Below, piece after piece: positions 1 to 12,854 of a DNA stretch of 64,000 nucleotides. The stretch spans positions 682,001 through 746,000 of the forward strand of contig QXEO01000222.1 in NCBI GenBank assembly GCA_007115705.1, in the 5' to 3' direction. The notes under the pieces were generated by a model. It was not told where the DNA came from and searched no databases. It saw only the letters and a list, made by a program, of their open reading frames with translations. Positions within the stretch are counted from its first letter, which is position 1; each line of letters starts with the position of its first letter. Source of the stretch: Dactylis glomerata. Lineage: Eukaryota > Streptophyta > Magnoliopsida > Poales > Poaceae. A program made the position numbers and the translations under genes.

Positions 1-1248
1 CATTGTTATTCTCAAAGTTAAAATTATTGTACTTTCAAGGGATTTTGCATGATTGTTCTTATTATATGTATGTTTGTTTGTTTCATGCAACTCTTATGCT
101 TGCTACCCAGCCTTGCTAGCCAAAAACCTGTACTGAGAGGAAATACTTCTCGTGCATCCAAATTCCCAAAAGCCCAGTCACTTCCAAAGAGTCCACTATA
201 AATTCCTATGCATGGTATTTCAAGCCATTCCAAGTAAATTTTCATGTGCTACCTTTCAAAAACCTTCAAACACTTCTCATTTTGTGCCACTGTTTTTAGC
301 TCATGAGGACGTAGTGGATGGGTTTGTTATCTTCCATACTAAATTAAGTACCCCTCGACTAGGCAGCTTCATCTGCTCGTCATTAATTTTGCAAGGGAGC
401 TGGTCAGACCATTACAATCTCAAAAAGAAAAGAAAAAGAAAAGCACTCCTCCATGGAATGTGAAAGTTGGTCGGCACCCGATGGAATCGGTTAGCCATGG
501 TTTGAGAAAGGAAAAAAGGTGGGGAGGAGTGCCAAGCTATAAAAGAGCACCAATGTGCCAATTAATCAAACATCTCGGAACCGCTCTCACTTGTTTAGTA
601 TGGAAGATATCAAGAACTCTGTTGCTAGTCGTTGACAAAAGCAACCACCTCTCAAAATAACTTTTCACCTCTGTTTTGCAAATGAAAAGCTCTAGCACAT
701 GTTTAATCCCTGCTTCCCTCTGCGAAGGGCCTATCTTTTACTTTTATGTTGAGTCAACCTATTTCCCTCTGTCTCAAGCAAGCATTTGAGTTGTTATGTT
801 TCACTCATCCATATGTTGATCCGTTTAATCATGTTTACTATCTTCCTTGTTTTGTATAATGCTTTTGTCTGAAGGAATATATCTCTGAAAGCTTTCTATG
901 AATGCAAAAGTTTGTTTTGTTGAGCATATAGTCTTGCTATATTAGCTCTGTTTTAAAAGGCTCCATTCAAAAGAAAGAACAGCTTGTTCTTCATTCTTTG
1001 ACCAAGAACTAAGGTTTGCCATTGCCAATTATAGTTTACGTTGTGCATCTTTACATGTGATTCTCTTTACCTATTGCAAGTCTATATCTTATAAAGGGAA
1101 GTTGCTGTCTATTATAACTTGTGCCTTGGTGAATGTGATGCTTCTTGTCCGTATTTTGATTATCGACACTTCACTCCATAAACCTGTGGTCATGTTTACC
1201 GAGTTTAGTTTTCGCTTGGGGACAAGCGAGGTCTAAGCTTGGGGGGGT
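1..1248 (+). mobile_element. 3' internal tail of a gypsy-like LTR retrotransposon
   Basis: This stretch has no long ORF. It ends in a polypurine tract (a run of G after AAGCTT at about 1236-1247) directly before an LTR that starts at 1249. That order, internal non-coding tail then polypurine tract then LTR, is what the 3' end of a plus-strand LTR retrotransposon looks like. The coding part would lie left of the window. The assignment to gypsy rests on the LTR style only. Confidence 0.5.
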
Positions 1249-2758
1249 TGATACGTCCATTTTGCATCACTATTTTGTATCATAATTTACTGTTATTCAT
1301 TGATATATTTCATATTTAGAGTTGATACTTATGTTATTTCCCTTGTTTCCACATGTTTGTTGATCATCGGAGGATTTGCTGCCGGAGTCAGGATTCTGCT
1401 GGAAAAAGGACCATCAAGGGACCATATTTTGAAGATCAGGAAAATTCCAGAAAAATACCAGGAAATTATATTTTCCCAGAAGACTCAGGAAGCCAGAAGT
1501 AGGAGTCGAGAGGAGCCAGGGGGGCCCACACGCCAGGGTGGCGCGGCCTGACCCCTGGCCGCGCCAGCCCTGTGTGAGGCCACCCTGGCCCACTTCTGGT
1601 CTCGCCCCTTCGCGTACTTCATCGTCCCCGAAAACCTAAGTCAAGGGGAAGGCTCAGAGTTAGACACAGCCGCCTCTGCGGGGCGGAGAACACCAGAGAG
1701 AGAAAAGCTCTCCGGCAGGGAGAAATCTGCTGGGGAAATTCCTTCCCGGAGAGGGGAGATCGTCGCCATCGTCATCACCATCGCACCGGACTTCATCGGG
1801 ATCATCATCGTCATCATCTCCATCACCAGCACCTTCATCTCCACCATCACCACGCCATCCCGCTGTAACATCTTGAGTTGGATCTTGTTATATTCATAGG
1901 GGAAACTTTCCCGGTGTTGATTACTCTTGTAGTTGATGCTATTGAGTGGAACCGTTGAGTTAAGGTTTATGTTCAGATTGTTATTTACCATTATTTCACC
2001 TCTGATCATGATCCATATGATGTCTTGTGAGTAGTTCGTCTAGTTCTTGAGGACATGGGAGAAGTCAAGATGTTAGTAGTGAATTATTGTTGAGAAATAT
2101 TTAATGGTTTGATATTGTTATGGTGCTATTTCACTAGTGGTGTCATGTGAACATCGACTACATGATACTTCACTATTTATGGGCCTAGTGAGATGCATTG
2201 TGTATTTGGCTACCAATTGTGGGGTTGCTGGAGTGACAGAAACCTAAACCTCCGTTGGGAAACCATTGCACCAGGGAGCGTAGGATCTTAGAGTTTAAGG
2301 CTGTGGTTAGATTTATCTTAATTACTTTCTTGTATTTGCGGATGCTTGCAAGGGGTATAATCACAAGTGTGTATTTATCCTAGTAAGGGTAGTGCGCTAG
2401 CACAGGTTCACCCCCATAACACCAATCAAACCAATAAAGACTATTGGCTTTATGAAGCGAAAGCTCTTGACAGAAACTCCCGTGTGTCCTTGAGAACGTT
2501 TGGTTATTATAAGTACACAACCGGCTTGTCCTTTGCTGAAGAAAGGATTGGGCCACTTGCTGCAATTGTTACTACTGTCTTTTATTTACTCGCACTTTAT
2601 TTACTCGTATTACCAAATACCCCTGAAAACCTGTTTGCTAGTATTTACAGTGATTCCTTGATCAAAACTGCTCATCAACACCTTCTGCTCCTCGTTGGGT
2701 TCGACACTCTTATTTATCGAAAGTACTACGATACACCCCCTATACTTGTGGGTCATCA
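1249..2758 (+). repeat. 3' LTR of gypsy-like element (1.51 kb)
   Basis: The LTR starts TGATACGTCC just after the polypurine tract and ends in GGGTCATCA, giving the short inverted ends TGAT/ATCA and canonical TG...CA termini. No second copy is in the window, because the 5' LTR would be upstream. A new LTR begins only three bases after this one ends, so no target duplication can be read here. Confidence 0.6.
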
Positions 2759-2761
2759 GGG

Positions 2762-4413
2762 TGATGCGGTACGGTGTTGATAGTTTTTCACCGTCTAGTT
2801 GGGAACCCCAAGAGGAAGGTATGATGAATATAGCAGCAAGGTTTTCCCTCAGTAAGAAACCAAGGTATGTCGATCAGGAGAGGAAAAAGCCAATACGACT
2901 GAAGGTGATGCTTGCTAGTCTAGTGACACTCCAACAAGGGCGCCGTTTACGATCAAACGAGTTAGCACGTCTTTAACTAGTAGCAACGTGGAACCTGCAC
3001 ACAACACAACCAAATACTTTGCTCTCAACTTACGATGAGGTTGTCAATCTCACCGGTTTGCTGTAAACAAAGGAATGAGCATATCGAGTGGAAAATAGAA
3101 TAGTATGCGAGAACAGTAAACAGTGTGAGTAAAGTAAACAGGTGATAGCAATATAAAGGAAATAGGACCGGGGTCCACAGTTCACTAGTGGTGTCTCTCC
3201 ATAAGATAAAATAACACATGCTGGGTAAACAAATTACAGTTGGGCAATTGATAGAATAAAGACAACGTGTATATGTCGAGAGGATCACTATGAGATTTAC
3301 TCTGGGCATTACAACAAGATACATAGACCGCCATCCAACTGCATCTATGACTAATAATCCACTTGTGGCGAATCAATCCGAGAACTCCACAAGTATTAAG
3401 TTGCGAACAACAGATAATTGCATTAAGTAAAGTGTGTAATGTAAACAAAGCATATGCCCTCGAGCATATGAATGTTGTTTTCCCCCTAGTAGCAACAACA
3501 CATCTACAACCTTAGAGGATTCTGTCACTCCCCCAGATTAAATAGAGGCATGAACCCACTATCGAGCATAAATACCCCCTCTTGGACTCACTAGCAACTA
3601 CTTGGCCAAGATAGCTACTAACAACGGAGAGCATGCAGGATCATAAACAACATAGAGATAACATAAGATAATATTTAGCACATCAACTCAATCATAACAC
3701 CAATATTCATCGGATCCCAACAAACACAACATGTAGAATTACATAACGGTAATCTCGATCATGTAAGGCAGCTCACGAGATCTAAACATGAAGCACATGG
3801 TGGAGAAGACAACCATCTAGCTACTGTTATGGACCCATAGTCCAAGGTAGACTACTCACTCATCACTCCGGAGGCAAGAATGGCGATGAAGAAGACCTCC
3901 GGTGGCGATTCCCCTCTCCGGCAGGGTGCCGAGAAGAGCTTCTGGACCCTCTCGATCTTCGGGTCGATGGCGGAGGCGGATCGCGATGTGTTCTGGAAAA
4001 GTGATCGGCTGTTTAGGTTTTTCCCGTCGGGGGGGTCTTTATAGGCGAAGGGGCAGCGTCAGAAGTGGACCAGGGGGCCCACACCACAGGCCGGCGCGGG
4101 CCAGGGGTGGGCCACGCCCCTAGTGGTGTGGCCACCCTCTGGTCCGGCTCCGTCTCCTCTTCGGTGTTCTGGAAGCTCCGTGAAATATCTGGACGACTGG
4201 CTTTGGTTTAGTCCAATTCCGAGAATATTTCCTGTGTAACTTTTCTGAAACACAAAAACAGCAGAAAAACAAGGAACTGGCACTGTGGCATCTCGTTAAT
4301 AGGTTAGTTCCAGAAAATACATAAAAATGCCACGAAGTGTAACGAAACACTAAGCAAATGGTGTAAAAACAAGCATGGAGCATCAAAAATTATGGATACG
4401 TTGGAGACGTATC
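2762..4413 (-). repeat. 3' LTR of the minus-strand element
   Basis: It is nearly identical to 8121-9773. On the minus strand it starts TGATACGTCTCC at 4413 and ends CGCATCA at 2762. The small GC-rich ORFs in it are chance frames that recur in the other LTR. Confidence 0.8.
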
Positions 4414-7345
4414 AGCATCCCCAAGCTTAACTCCTGCTCGTCCTCGAGTAGGTAAGTGATAACAAAAGAAATAATTTTTGAGGTGACATGCACCTACACA
4501 ATCTTGATCATGTATGTAAGCGTTGTACGCTGGGATCAAAAGAACTTAAAACATGGACATGAAAGATATAATCTTGATAGAAGAAACTTAGCAACCATGT
4601 TATAACATGAAAATGAACACAAACAAAAGATCATGAAAATGAAACAATGAAAGTCAAATGTGTGTTCAAATTATATGGAAAACATACAAATGGTTTTCAG
4701 CTTGTCCTTCATGGAGAGCAAAACATAAATGCATAGGACACCTTCAAGTTTAAGAGGGCGACTAGATACAAGTAATTTAAGAACAAGTGAAACCAACATC
4801 ATGAATCAATCAATGAAAACTTTGGGACAATGCACATTATACTCAGAATGACAACTATGCTCTCTTAATGGTGCATAAAGATAGAAGGTGGTGACACAAC
4901 ATAAAAGTAAAAGAAAGGGCCTTCGCGGAGGGAAGCAGTGATTGCAAGTTTTATAAACCTTCAAAAATTATGGTACTTACCGGCTTTGAGCTCTCATTGC
5001 CCCCATCATAAGCATCTTGAATGGTTAAAGTTAATGTGAGAACACTTATGCTGCATATGCTTGAGAAATCATAAGTTGAAAACCTCGTGTCCCGTGAAAT
5101 ACGAATACCCAAACCTCATGCTACTTTACTTAGAGTCCCAAGCAAGCTCTTGTCATTGTATGTATACACGTATCATCGAGAACCGCCAACGGGGTACCTC
5201 CGTGCCCGATGACATGGAACAAGCCCACATCAAAATGACAGGACAAACAAACAATGAACACCTCGGCATCTCTTTTATTTACCATTGGTATAGCTTTTTA
5301 TTACGAGATGCGTCGTCGAATGTTCACTATGGGCATGCTATAAATTTCCACCATGAATTATGCATGGCTTAGATTAGCGGCCCAGGCATTTCTCTAACAC
5401 GTATACAAACTCCATGATCACGCAAGATTCCCAATTCATTTCGCACCGCGAGTATCCATAAACAAAAGATCACGATATCAACTCAAATGAAAGATAGTGC
5501 AATGTTGAAAGCTTGCCCCATGACGGCATGGCTAGGCTAATTCCCAACTTATAACTTGCAAGCATAACAACTCAACATAAGTGACCACAATGTCAAAATT
5601 TTAAAATGAGAAAAGTAAAGTGTGTCATCCGGTTCGTGAGAGCTTTACCGACCAATTTTCGCATAACACAAAAAAGAGTTTAATTTGAAGGATAGATAAA
5701 AGCAAGTCAAATGTACTTGGAATAGAAAATTGCTAATAGGTATGTATGGTGGACACTTTGGCAAACTTGGTTTTTAGGAGTTGGATGCACGAGTAGAGCT
5801 CATACTCAGTACAAAACGAAGGCTAGCAAAAGACTGGGAGCGACCAACTAAGAGAGCAATAATGGCCATAATCATGCAGAGCGACAAAGCGACATTAAAA
5901 GAAGCATAAGATGGCATCAAAATCCAACAACTAAATGATCATAGAGGCAATGGCGACTTTATATGAGTCTAACATGTGTGAACATGCGCCAAGTCAACCC
6001 AAATAAAGCATCAAAGGAGAAAACCAAAATAATGCTTCCAAATAATTAAAACAACGCATGATTTTTTCAAAGGCTCATTAAGCAATCTCAGTTATTTTAG
6101 ACAAGTCATGCTACAGCAAAACCACTAAGCATACTATCAAAAAGACATCAAGCACGACATGCAAAAGCCTAGGCCGCAGTCTACACAAGCTCCATATTGT
6201 ACCACTTTTTTGCATAAAGCTTTTTCTCTTTTCCAACACCATTCAAACTTTTTATAACCAACTCTTTTGATGAAAACCAATAAGGACCAGAGGCAAAAAT
6301 ACACCTTGATGAAAAGATATAAAAAGATCTGAACACATATCAAGGCGAAAATCAAAAGCTAAACGCAGTTCTAGAAAAGGAGAACACTCGTTGAAATGGT
6401 AGGAGTGAAAAACGGAGTGTTCTTGGCAAATGAAAAGCAAGGCAACTTCTCCAAAAGGAATTTGTTGGGGTCCAACCATTTATTGCAGCAAACAAAACTA
6501 AACAAAACTAAAAACTAAAAACAACTGACGCTCCAAGAAAAACGCATAATGCATGAAGCAATAAAAATATAGTGCGTTGAAAGGTGACCTAATTTTTGCC
6601 GATGAAGAAGGGGTGCCTCGGGGGTATCCCCAAGCTTTGCGCTTGTACTTCTTGGATATTTCTTGGGGTGACATGGGCATCCACAAGCTTGAGCTTTTGT
6701 CCATTCTTCAACTCATCTCGTCATTCTCCAATCCCTACACTTGAAAACTTCCTTCATACAAAACTAAACACAAATCTATTAGCAACATTAGTGTAAGCAT
6801 AACATAGAATCAACCCTTTTTGCTTCAGGTTTCAACTCAAAACCACCACATATAAAGCATATACTACTGTAGCAACTTTCCCAAAAGTTCCGTGATCAAA
6901 AGAACTCAAAAAGAAAGCGATAAAGCGGCAAACACAAATATTGGCAGAAATCTGTCAAAACAGAACAGCTAACAAAGATCGAATTTTTAGAGGGTTTTCG
7001 GTTGCTCAAATCAAAAAGTGTTCAACTAATGAAAGTTTGGATATAACCTGGGTCATATGCACAAGAAGTATCAGGTCCAGAAGATATACATAGAATTTTC
7101 ACAAATTTTTACGGTGCAGCACCGAAAACTGTTTCAGGACAGCAACATCCCCAAATCTTACCTCACTGAAATTAGAGGCTTCTCTTGGCACAACAACGAA
7201 ATAAAAAGGATAAGGAGAGGTTATTACAGTAGTAATAACTTCCAAGACTCAAATAAAAGAAAAAGAACTGAATATAAAAACATCTGGGTTATCTCCCAAG
7301 AGTGCTTTTCTTTAACGCCTTTGAGCTAGGCGCAGAAAATGCGAA
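4414..7345 (-). other. Non-coding internal region of the LTR element
   Basis: This A/T-rich internal DNA lies between the small ORF and the 3' LTR. Only scattered short frames are present, with no pol motif in any frame on either strand. It fits the non-coding body of a large non-autonomous retrotransposon derivative. Confidence 0.5.
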
Positions 7346-7939
7346 TCAAGTAATATCAAAAGAGGCATTAAGATCCATTGAAGAGGTCTTCTCAATAAGG
7401 CATTGTATTTCATCCACATAAGTTTTTGAAGACCCTTTGTGATCACGCTTTGGTTCACTCAAATCACTAAAAAGATTTTTGGGACAGATCCAATCAAAAT
7501 TATTTTCAAAAGCTTCATACAATCCCAAGAGTTTGCTAGGTATAGGTATTTTGGTTTCCTCATTGATTGTACTAACAACCTTTATAGGTGAACCAAGCTT
7601 ATTAAAATGTTTAAGAACTTTCCTAGCTTCAATCGCAACATCTCTAAATTCTATGCGCAAAGCTTCAAGGATAAAAGCTTTCTTTTCGGGATCCTCAATA
7701 TCATGAAGCTTAAGAAACATGTATTGCATAAAAGGATTAAGGCTAGCAAACCTAGCTTCTAACATGTGAATTAAATAAGCAGAAGCAACTTCATAACTAG
7801 GAGCAAGCTCGGCCAAAGACTTTTCCTCAATATCTTTATGCATACTGATATGATTAAAGAACTCCTCGATGTTACTTTTTCCAATAATTGAACCACTACC
7901 TACTGAGAGGTCCTCCAAAACGTACTTAGGAAACAACAT
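7346..7939 (-). CDS. Small retrotransposon ORF, 197 aa, function unknown
   Basis: This is the only substantial ORF inside the element, close behind its 5' LTR on the minus strand. The protein starts MLFPKYVLEDLS. It is mostly helical-looking and charged, with no zinc knuckle, no DSG protease site and no YxDD motif. Its place corresponds to where gag would lie, but I cannot see gag motifs, so I do not call it gag. It may be a relic of the coding region that such derivatives keep. The start codon is the first ATG of an open frame that is clean to the stop, and nothing decides between it and internal ATGs. Confidence 0.5.
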   Translation of the reverse strand: MLFPKYVLEDLSVGSGSIIGKSNIEEFFNHISMHKDIEEKSLAELAPSYEVASAYLIHMLEARFASLNPFMQYMFLKLHDIEDPEKKAFILEALRIEFRDVAIEARKVLKHFNKLGSPIKVVSTINEETKIPIPSKLLGLYEAFENNFDWICPKNLFSDLSEPKRDHKGSSKTYVDEIQCLIEKTSSMDLNASFDIT

Positions 7940-8120
7940 AATGAACTAAAGTAAAGAAATAACAACTATAAAGGAAACTAATTTTTTTGTGTTTTTGATA
8001 AAACGATGCAAGTAAAAATAAAGTAAAGCAAAACAATAAACAAAGTAAAGGATGTGCGTGCGAAACTCCCCTTGCAGAAGTCTTCTTTTTCCTCCCCGGC
8101 AACGGCGCTAGAAAAGAGCT

Positions 8121-9773
8121 TGATGCGGTACGGTGTTGATAGTTTTTCACCGTCCAGTTGGGAACCCCAAGAGGAAGGTATGATGAATATAGCAGCAAGG
8201 TTTTCCCTCAGTAAGAAACCAAGGTATGTCGATCAGGAGAGGAAAAAGCCAATACGACTGAAGGTGATGCTTGCTAGTCTAGTGACACTCCAACAAGGGC
8301 GCCGTTTACGATCAAATGAGTTAGCGCGTCTTCAACTAGTAGCAACGTGGAACCTGCACACAACACAACCAAATACTCTGCTCCCAACTTACGATGAGGT
8401 TGTCAATCTCACCGGTTTGCTATAAACAAAGGAATGAGCGTATCGAGTGGAAAATAGTAATAGTATGCGAGTAAAGTAAACAGTGCGAGTAAAGTAAACA
8501 TGTAATAGCAATATAAAGGAAATATGACCGGGGTCCACAGTTCACTAGTGGTGTCTCTCCATAAGATAAAATAACACATGCTGGGTAAACAAATTACAGT
8601 TGGGCAATTGATAGAATAAAGACAACGTGCATATGTTGAGAGGATCACTATGAGATTTACTCTGGGCATTACAACAAGATACATAGACCGCCATCCAACT
8701 GCAACTATGACTAATAATCCACTTGTGGCGAATCAATCCGAGAACTCCACATGTATTAAGTTGCGAACAACAGATAATTGCATTAAGCAAAGTGTGTAAT
8801 GTAAACAAAGCATATGCCCTCGAGCATATGAATGTTGTTTTCCCCCTAGTAGCAACATCACATCTACAACCTTAGAGGTTTTTGTCACTCCCCTAGATTA
8901 AATAGAGGCATGAACCCACTATCGAGCATAAATACTCCCTCTTGGAGTCACTAGCAACTACTTGGCCAAGATAGCTACTAACAACGGAGAGCATACAAGA
9001 TCATAAACAATATAGAGATAATATAAGATAATATTCAGTACATCAACTCAATCATAACACCAATATTCATCGGATCCCAACAAACACAACATGTAGAATT
9101 ACATAACGGTAATCTCGATCATGTAAGGCAGCTCACGAGATCTAAACATGAAGCACATGGTGGAGAAGACAACCATCTAGCTACTGCTATGGACCCATAG
9201 TTCAAGGTAGACTACTCACTCATTGCGCCGAAGGCAAGCATGGCGATGAAAAAGACCTCCGGTGGCGATTCCCCTCTCCGGCAGGGTGCCGGGAAGAGCT
9301 TCTGGACCCTCCCGATCTTTGGGTCGACGGCGGCAGCAGATCGCGATGTGTTCTGGAAAAGTGATCGGCTATTTAGGTTTTTCCCATCGGGGGGTCTTTA
9401 TAGGCGAAGGGGCAGCATCAGAAGTGGACCAGGGGGCCCACACCACAGGCCGGTGCGGGCCAGGGGTGGGCTGCACCCCCTGGTGGTGTGGTCACCCTCT
9501 GGTCTGGCTCCGTCTCCTCTTTGGTGTTCTGGAAGCTCCGTGAAATATCTGGACGACTGGCTTTGGTTTTGTTCAATTCCGAGAATATTTCCTGTGTAAC
9601 TTTTCTGAAACACAAAAACAGCAGAAAACGGGGAACTGGCACTGTGGCATCTCGTTAATAGGTTAGTTCCGGAAAATACATAAAAATGCCACGAAGTGTA
9701 ACGAAACACTAAGCAAATGGTGTAAAAACAAGCATGGAGCATCAAAAATTATGGATACGTTGGAGACGTATCA
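8121..9773 (-). repeat. 5' LTR of the minus-strand element
   Basis: This is a direct copy of 2762-4413, with the same ends (TGATGCGG at 8121, GTATCA at 9773 on the plus strand). Differences are mostly transitions and single-base indels. The primer-binding-like site lies just inside the element next to 8121. Confidence 0.8.
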
Positions 9774-12108
9774 GGAGGCGACGCGTAGACTGGCTGGGTC
9801 GGGTCGACCGAGCCACCTGGTCGGGTTCGACCAGGCAGGCCGGCGCCGACAGGTGGGCCAGGGGGCCGACAAGCGGGCCCAATCTGTCAGCTGGGTTTTG
9901 TGTTCAGAAAATATCTAAAAGGATCCTAGGAAAAAGAATTCTAATTTAAAAATAACACTAGAAAATAATTCTAAATAATTTTTGAGCTTTTCCATCACAT
10001 GAATAGTGATTTTATGAATAAGAGAGAAATGGTTCATAATGGAATTATGGAATTTTCTTTTAGAAGAAAAACTTCTAGAAATATTTTAAAAGGTAAAAAT
10101 GAACTTGAAAATTATAAAACATTAACATCCTAGAGTTAAAATTAAATAAATCAATTCAAGAATTTATCTTTAGAATTCTTGAATGAATTTAACCTAATAT
10201 ATACTCTGGTAAATTCATAACTAGGGTATATGCACCTTTTAATAAATCATCATATAGGGATTAATAGTGCCAAAAAGAAAGGGGAATTTAAAAAAACCTT
10301 TCTATAATAAAATTGTGAGATATCTAAGAAAAATCTGGTTAGAAATAGAACTCATTATCAAAATTAAACTCCATTCAAGAATTTTTGAATATTATTCTTG
10401 AATGAAGATATTGATAACATATATATTCCTTAAAATCATAAAAGGAGTATATAAATTCTAGCAAATAAATAAAACACTTCTGGGGGGTATAAATGGAACA
10501 CACACACCTTAAGGCATGCATTATTTGAATCTTTAACCATTGCCCTTATCAGACAATGATGCTGTTTTTCGGAACCCGAGGTACCGCGTCACTCCAACAA
10601 ATCCAACTGCACTACCTTGCAATTTGCAGACAAGTTCACTCTTGCTCATATCTCTTGTTTATCTTTAGCAAATTACTTGCAAATATGCTGGTGCTATTAT
10701 TATTGCATTCAAAAGCAAAGGTTCTACTTTCTCAATTAATATGACTAGTGGTTAGCAACCATGGTGGTTGTCGACCTAGGAAGCTGGGTAGTGGGACCAT
10801 GGTATGCATGATGGTGGAGGTCCCACTGCAACTGGAATGTTCACCTAGGGCTAATAACCAATGTCGCCAGTGATTCTTGTGCCGTAAAATACGGCCAACC
10901 ATAGGATCTGGAATGGGACGGAAGAGTCAGCTGTATCTTTTCCCTCTTGCATATCAACGGACGCGCCATTTCGTAGCAGTTGTCTCTGTGCGAGGAGCTT
11001 CGGGATGGGTGGAATCCCCCTAAAGATTCCATGGTTCTGGCGGTCTATGATGGATTGCGGCAACAACGGGGGTAGATTACCGAGGTTGGATATTACCATA
11101 AGTGTAAGATGACCGGCGGGGGTAACTTATTGTCGAGGATAGGTATACCGAGGTCGACAACTACCAAAGAGTAGACCGGCGTGGGTAGCAAACCGAAGTT
11201 GGAGCTGCAAAAGGGTGGGTATGCAAGGTCGTGGGAAGGAATAGTGATTGGCTCGGATCATCGACTGGGCCACATACCAAGGAAGTATGGATGGGAAAGT
11301 ACGCCTGGTTGTGCAGCAAGGCGTTGATCTCCTATGGGTACAAGTGACCACCTCTGCAGAGTGTACAAAAAGTATCAAGATACTCCCTGTTCGGGAAGGA
11401 GCTACGAACACGGCAGGAAAGGAGCCCATCGAAGCTCTAATCAACCTGTGAAGATTGACGAGCATAGTTTTCTAATAAAACCAATCTTTGAAGAAATGAT
11501 TACTAAAACTGCATTTTGACCTAAGGCTTTCTAGTCTACGGTCGTAGCTAGTGCATCAAACACCTCTATGCTATTAAATGAACTTGCTGGGTAACGCTCG
11601 TTACTCACCCACTCCCTCTTAACCCTTGCTTAGACTCGGAGGGCCAGTTTGAAAAGATGGAAGGAACCCCGGAGGACTACGAGGAGGTGTACTACAAAGA
11701 ACCGGATCTATCAGGTGGAGTTGAAGGCATCGACTACATCATCTCCTATGGTACCGGCGAAGGACTCGAGGAGGAGGCCGACAACTAGAGTCGTAGTATA
11801 GTAGCTTTAGTCGCACCGAACACTTAGAATAAAGCGACTAGAGTAGGGCATCATGTTTAGTTTACTACTTTCGTTTGCAACTAAGGTTTGTAGTGTTAAG
11901 TTAGAACCTTCTAGTATTCCTCTTTGGACCGATGAGGAACTGGAGTCCTTTGTAAAATTATGGCTTGTAATATTCAGTGCTTGAATAAAGACCGCTATGT
12001 TTCTGTTGTACCACTCTGAGGGATGTAATATTTGTGAATTGGTACTTCACGAGTGTTATGTCAACGACTTGCATACTATAACATGAAGTGGTATGCTGGG
12101 TCACCACA
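9774..12108 (+). mobile_element. Probable truncated LTR / retrotransposon remnant
   Basis: The segment starts abruptly after the neighbouring LTR and contains GC-rich retrotransposon-like sequence, then AT-rich sequence, then a long non-coding stretch. It ends GTATGCTGGGTCACCACA at 12108, a plausible LTR terminus (CA end). No long ORF is present. A 5' terminus is not visible, so it was probably cut by the element to its left. The call rests on general resemblance to grass gypsy LTRs and is tentative. Confidence 0.35.
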
Positions 12109-12613
12109 GTTGGTATATTAATTTTTAATAATTAAATTATTCAAAAAAGGCCAAAAAACTTGAAAAATCCAATATTCGAAAATTAATAGACTTGTTAACC
12201 AAACAAGAGGGAGTACATTTTTTCATATATATATGCACTCGCACACCACACCACACACACATCTAGCTAGTAGCCTTCTAGGTTCCAGTAACTCCTACAA
12301 CACTTGCTTGTCGCTTAATGGAACTTTGGCCCAACCATATATAAGTTCTTCTTCTTCTTCTTCTTCTTCTTCCTCGTCGCCCTTCTTCTTGTTTTTCTTG
12401 ATCCTCTTCTTCTTCTCAAGCTTTGTCCCAATAGTAGCATTGGACAGATCGTATAGACTCAGAATTGGTTTCTTGGTGGGGTTCGGCATAATCACTTGGA
12501 GGTCGTACACCGATGGAATTGGCCCTCGGCAATGCGAGGGCACTTCTTTAGTCTTTTGAAAGTATTTTAAATATATTTTTGATTTTATGCATACTCATGT
12601 TACTTTTGTAATA
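12109..12613. other. AT-rich gap with CTT microsatellite and a short unplaced frame
   Basis: The gap holds a (CTT)n tract at about 12347-12373 and related pyrimidine runs to 12418. A minus-strand frame (12295-12543) encodes a glutamate/lysine-rich stretch from the microsatellite, preceded by about 45 residues of ordinary-looking protein (around PSVYDLQVIMP) that I do not recognise. It may be a gene fragment. There is no support for a functional gene. Confidence 0.3.
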
Positions 12614-12852
12614 CTACCTCCGTTTCAAGGAATAAGATGCCCTCATTTTGCGTGTTTTTTCTTTGACAAAGATTTATTCTAAATATATAAAGAATATTTA
12701 TATAAAATTAGCATCATTAAAAAATATGTTTCAATACAAATCCAACGATACTAATTTTACACAATATAATCAAGTTTTAGTTGCTCTATTTATTCGATCA
12801 AAGTTTGCTTTGGAATGCGTGTGCGCCTTATTCCTTGAAACAACAGAGGTAG
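12614..12852. mobile_element. Stowaway-type MITE, 239 bp
   Basis: The terminal inverted repeats are CTACCTCCGTTTCAAGGAAT and its complement at the right end (ATTCCTTGAAACAACAGAGGTAG). They are flanked by TA on both sides (12612-12613 and 12853-12854), the target duplication of Tc1/mariner-class elements. It has no coding capacity. Confidence 0.85.
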
Positions 12853-12854
12853 TA

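Larger units (their letters stand above)
2762..9773 (-). mobile_element. Non-autonomous LTR retrotransposon, minus strand, 7.0 kb
   Basis: Two direct copies of a 1.65-kb LTR (2762-4413 and 8121-9773) flank a 3.7-kb internal region. Read on the minus strand, the 5' LTR is 8121-9773. It is followed within about 10 bases by a primer-binding-like site (GCGCCGTTGCCGGGGA at about 8093-8110), and a polypurine tract (AAGCTTGGGGATGC) abuts the 3' LTR. No protease, reverse transcriptase or integrase can be found inside, only one 197-aa ORF, so it would have to be mobilised in trans. The LTRs differ at about 3% in the first 540 bases compared by eye. The flanks do not give a matching target duplication (CAGGG on the left, GGAGG on the right). 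Confidence 0.75.

Noticed and set aside
9240..9599. Plus-strand frames of 119 and 93 aa in the LTR
   Set aside because: They lie inside the LTR, recur with differences in the other LTR copy (3902-4123), and have no conserved motif.
12233..12559. 108-aa plus-strand frame with a poly-Ser stretch
   Set aside because: It is largely the translation of the CTT microsatellite. The rest has no recognisable features.
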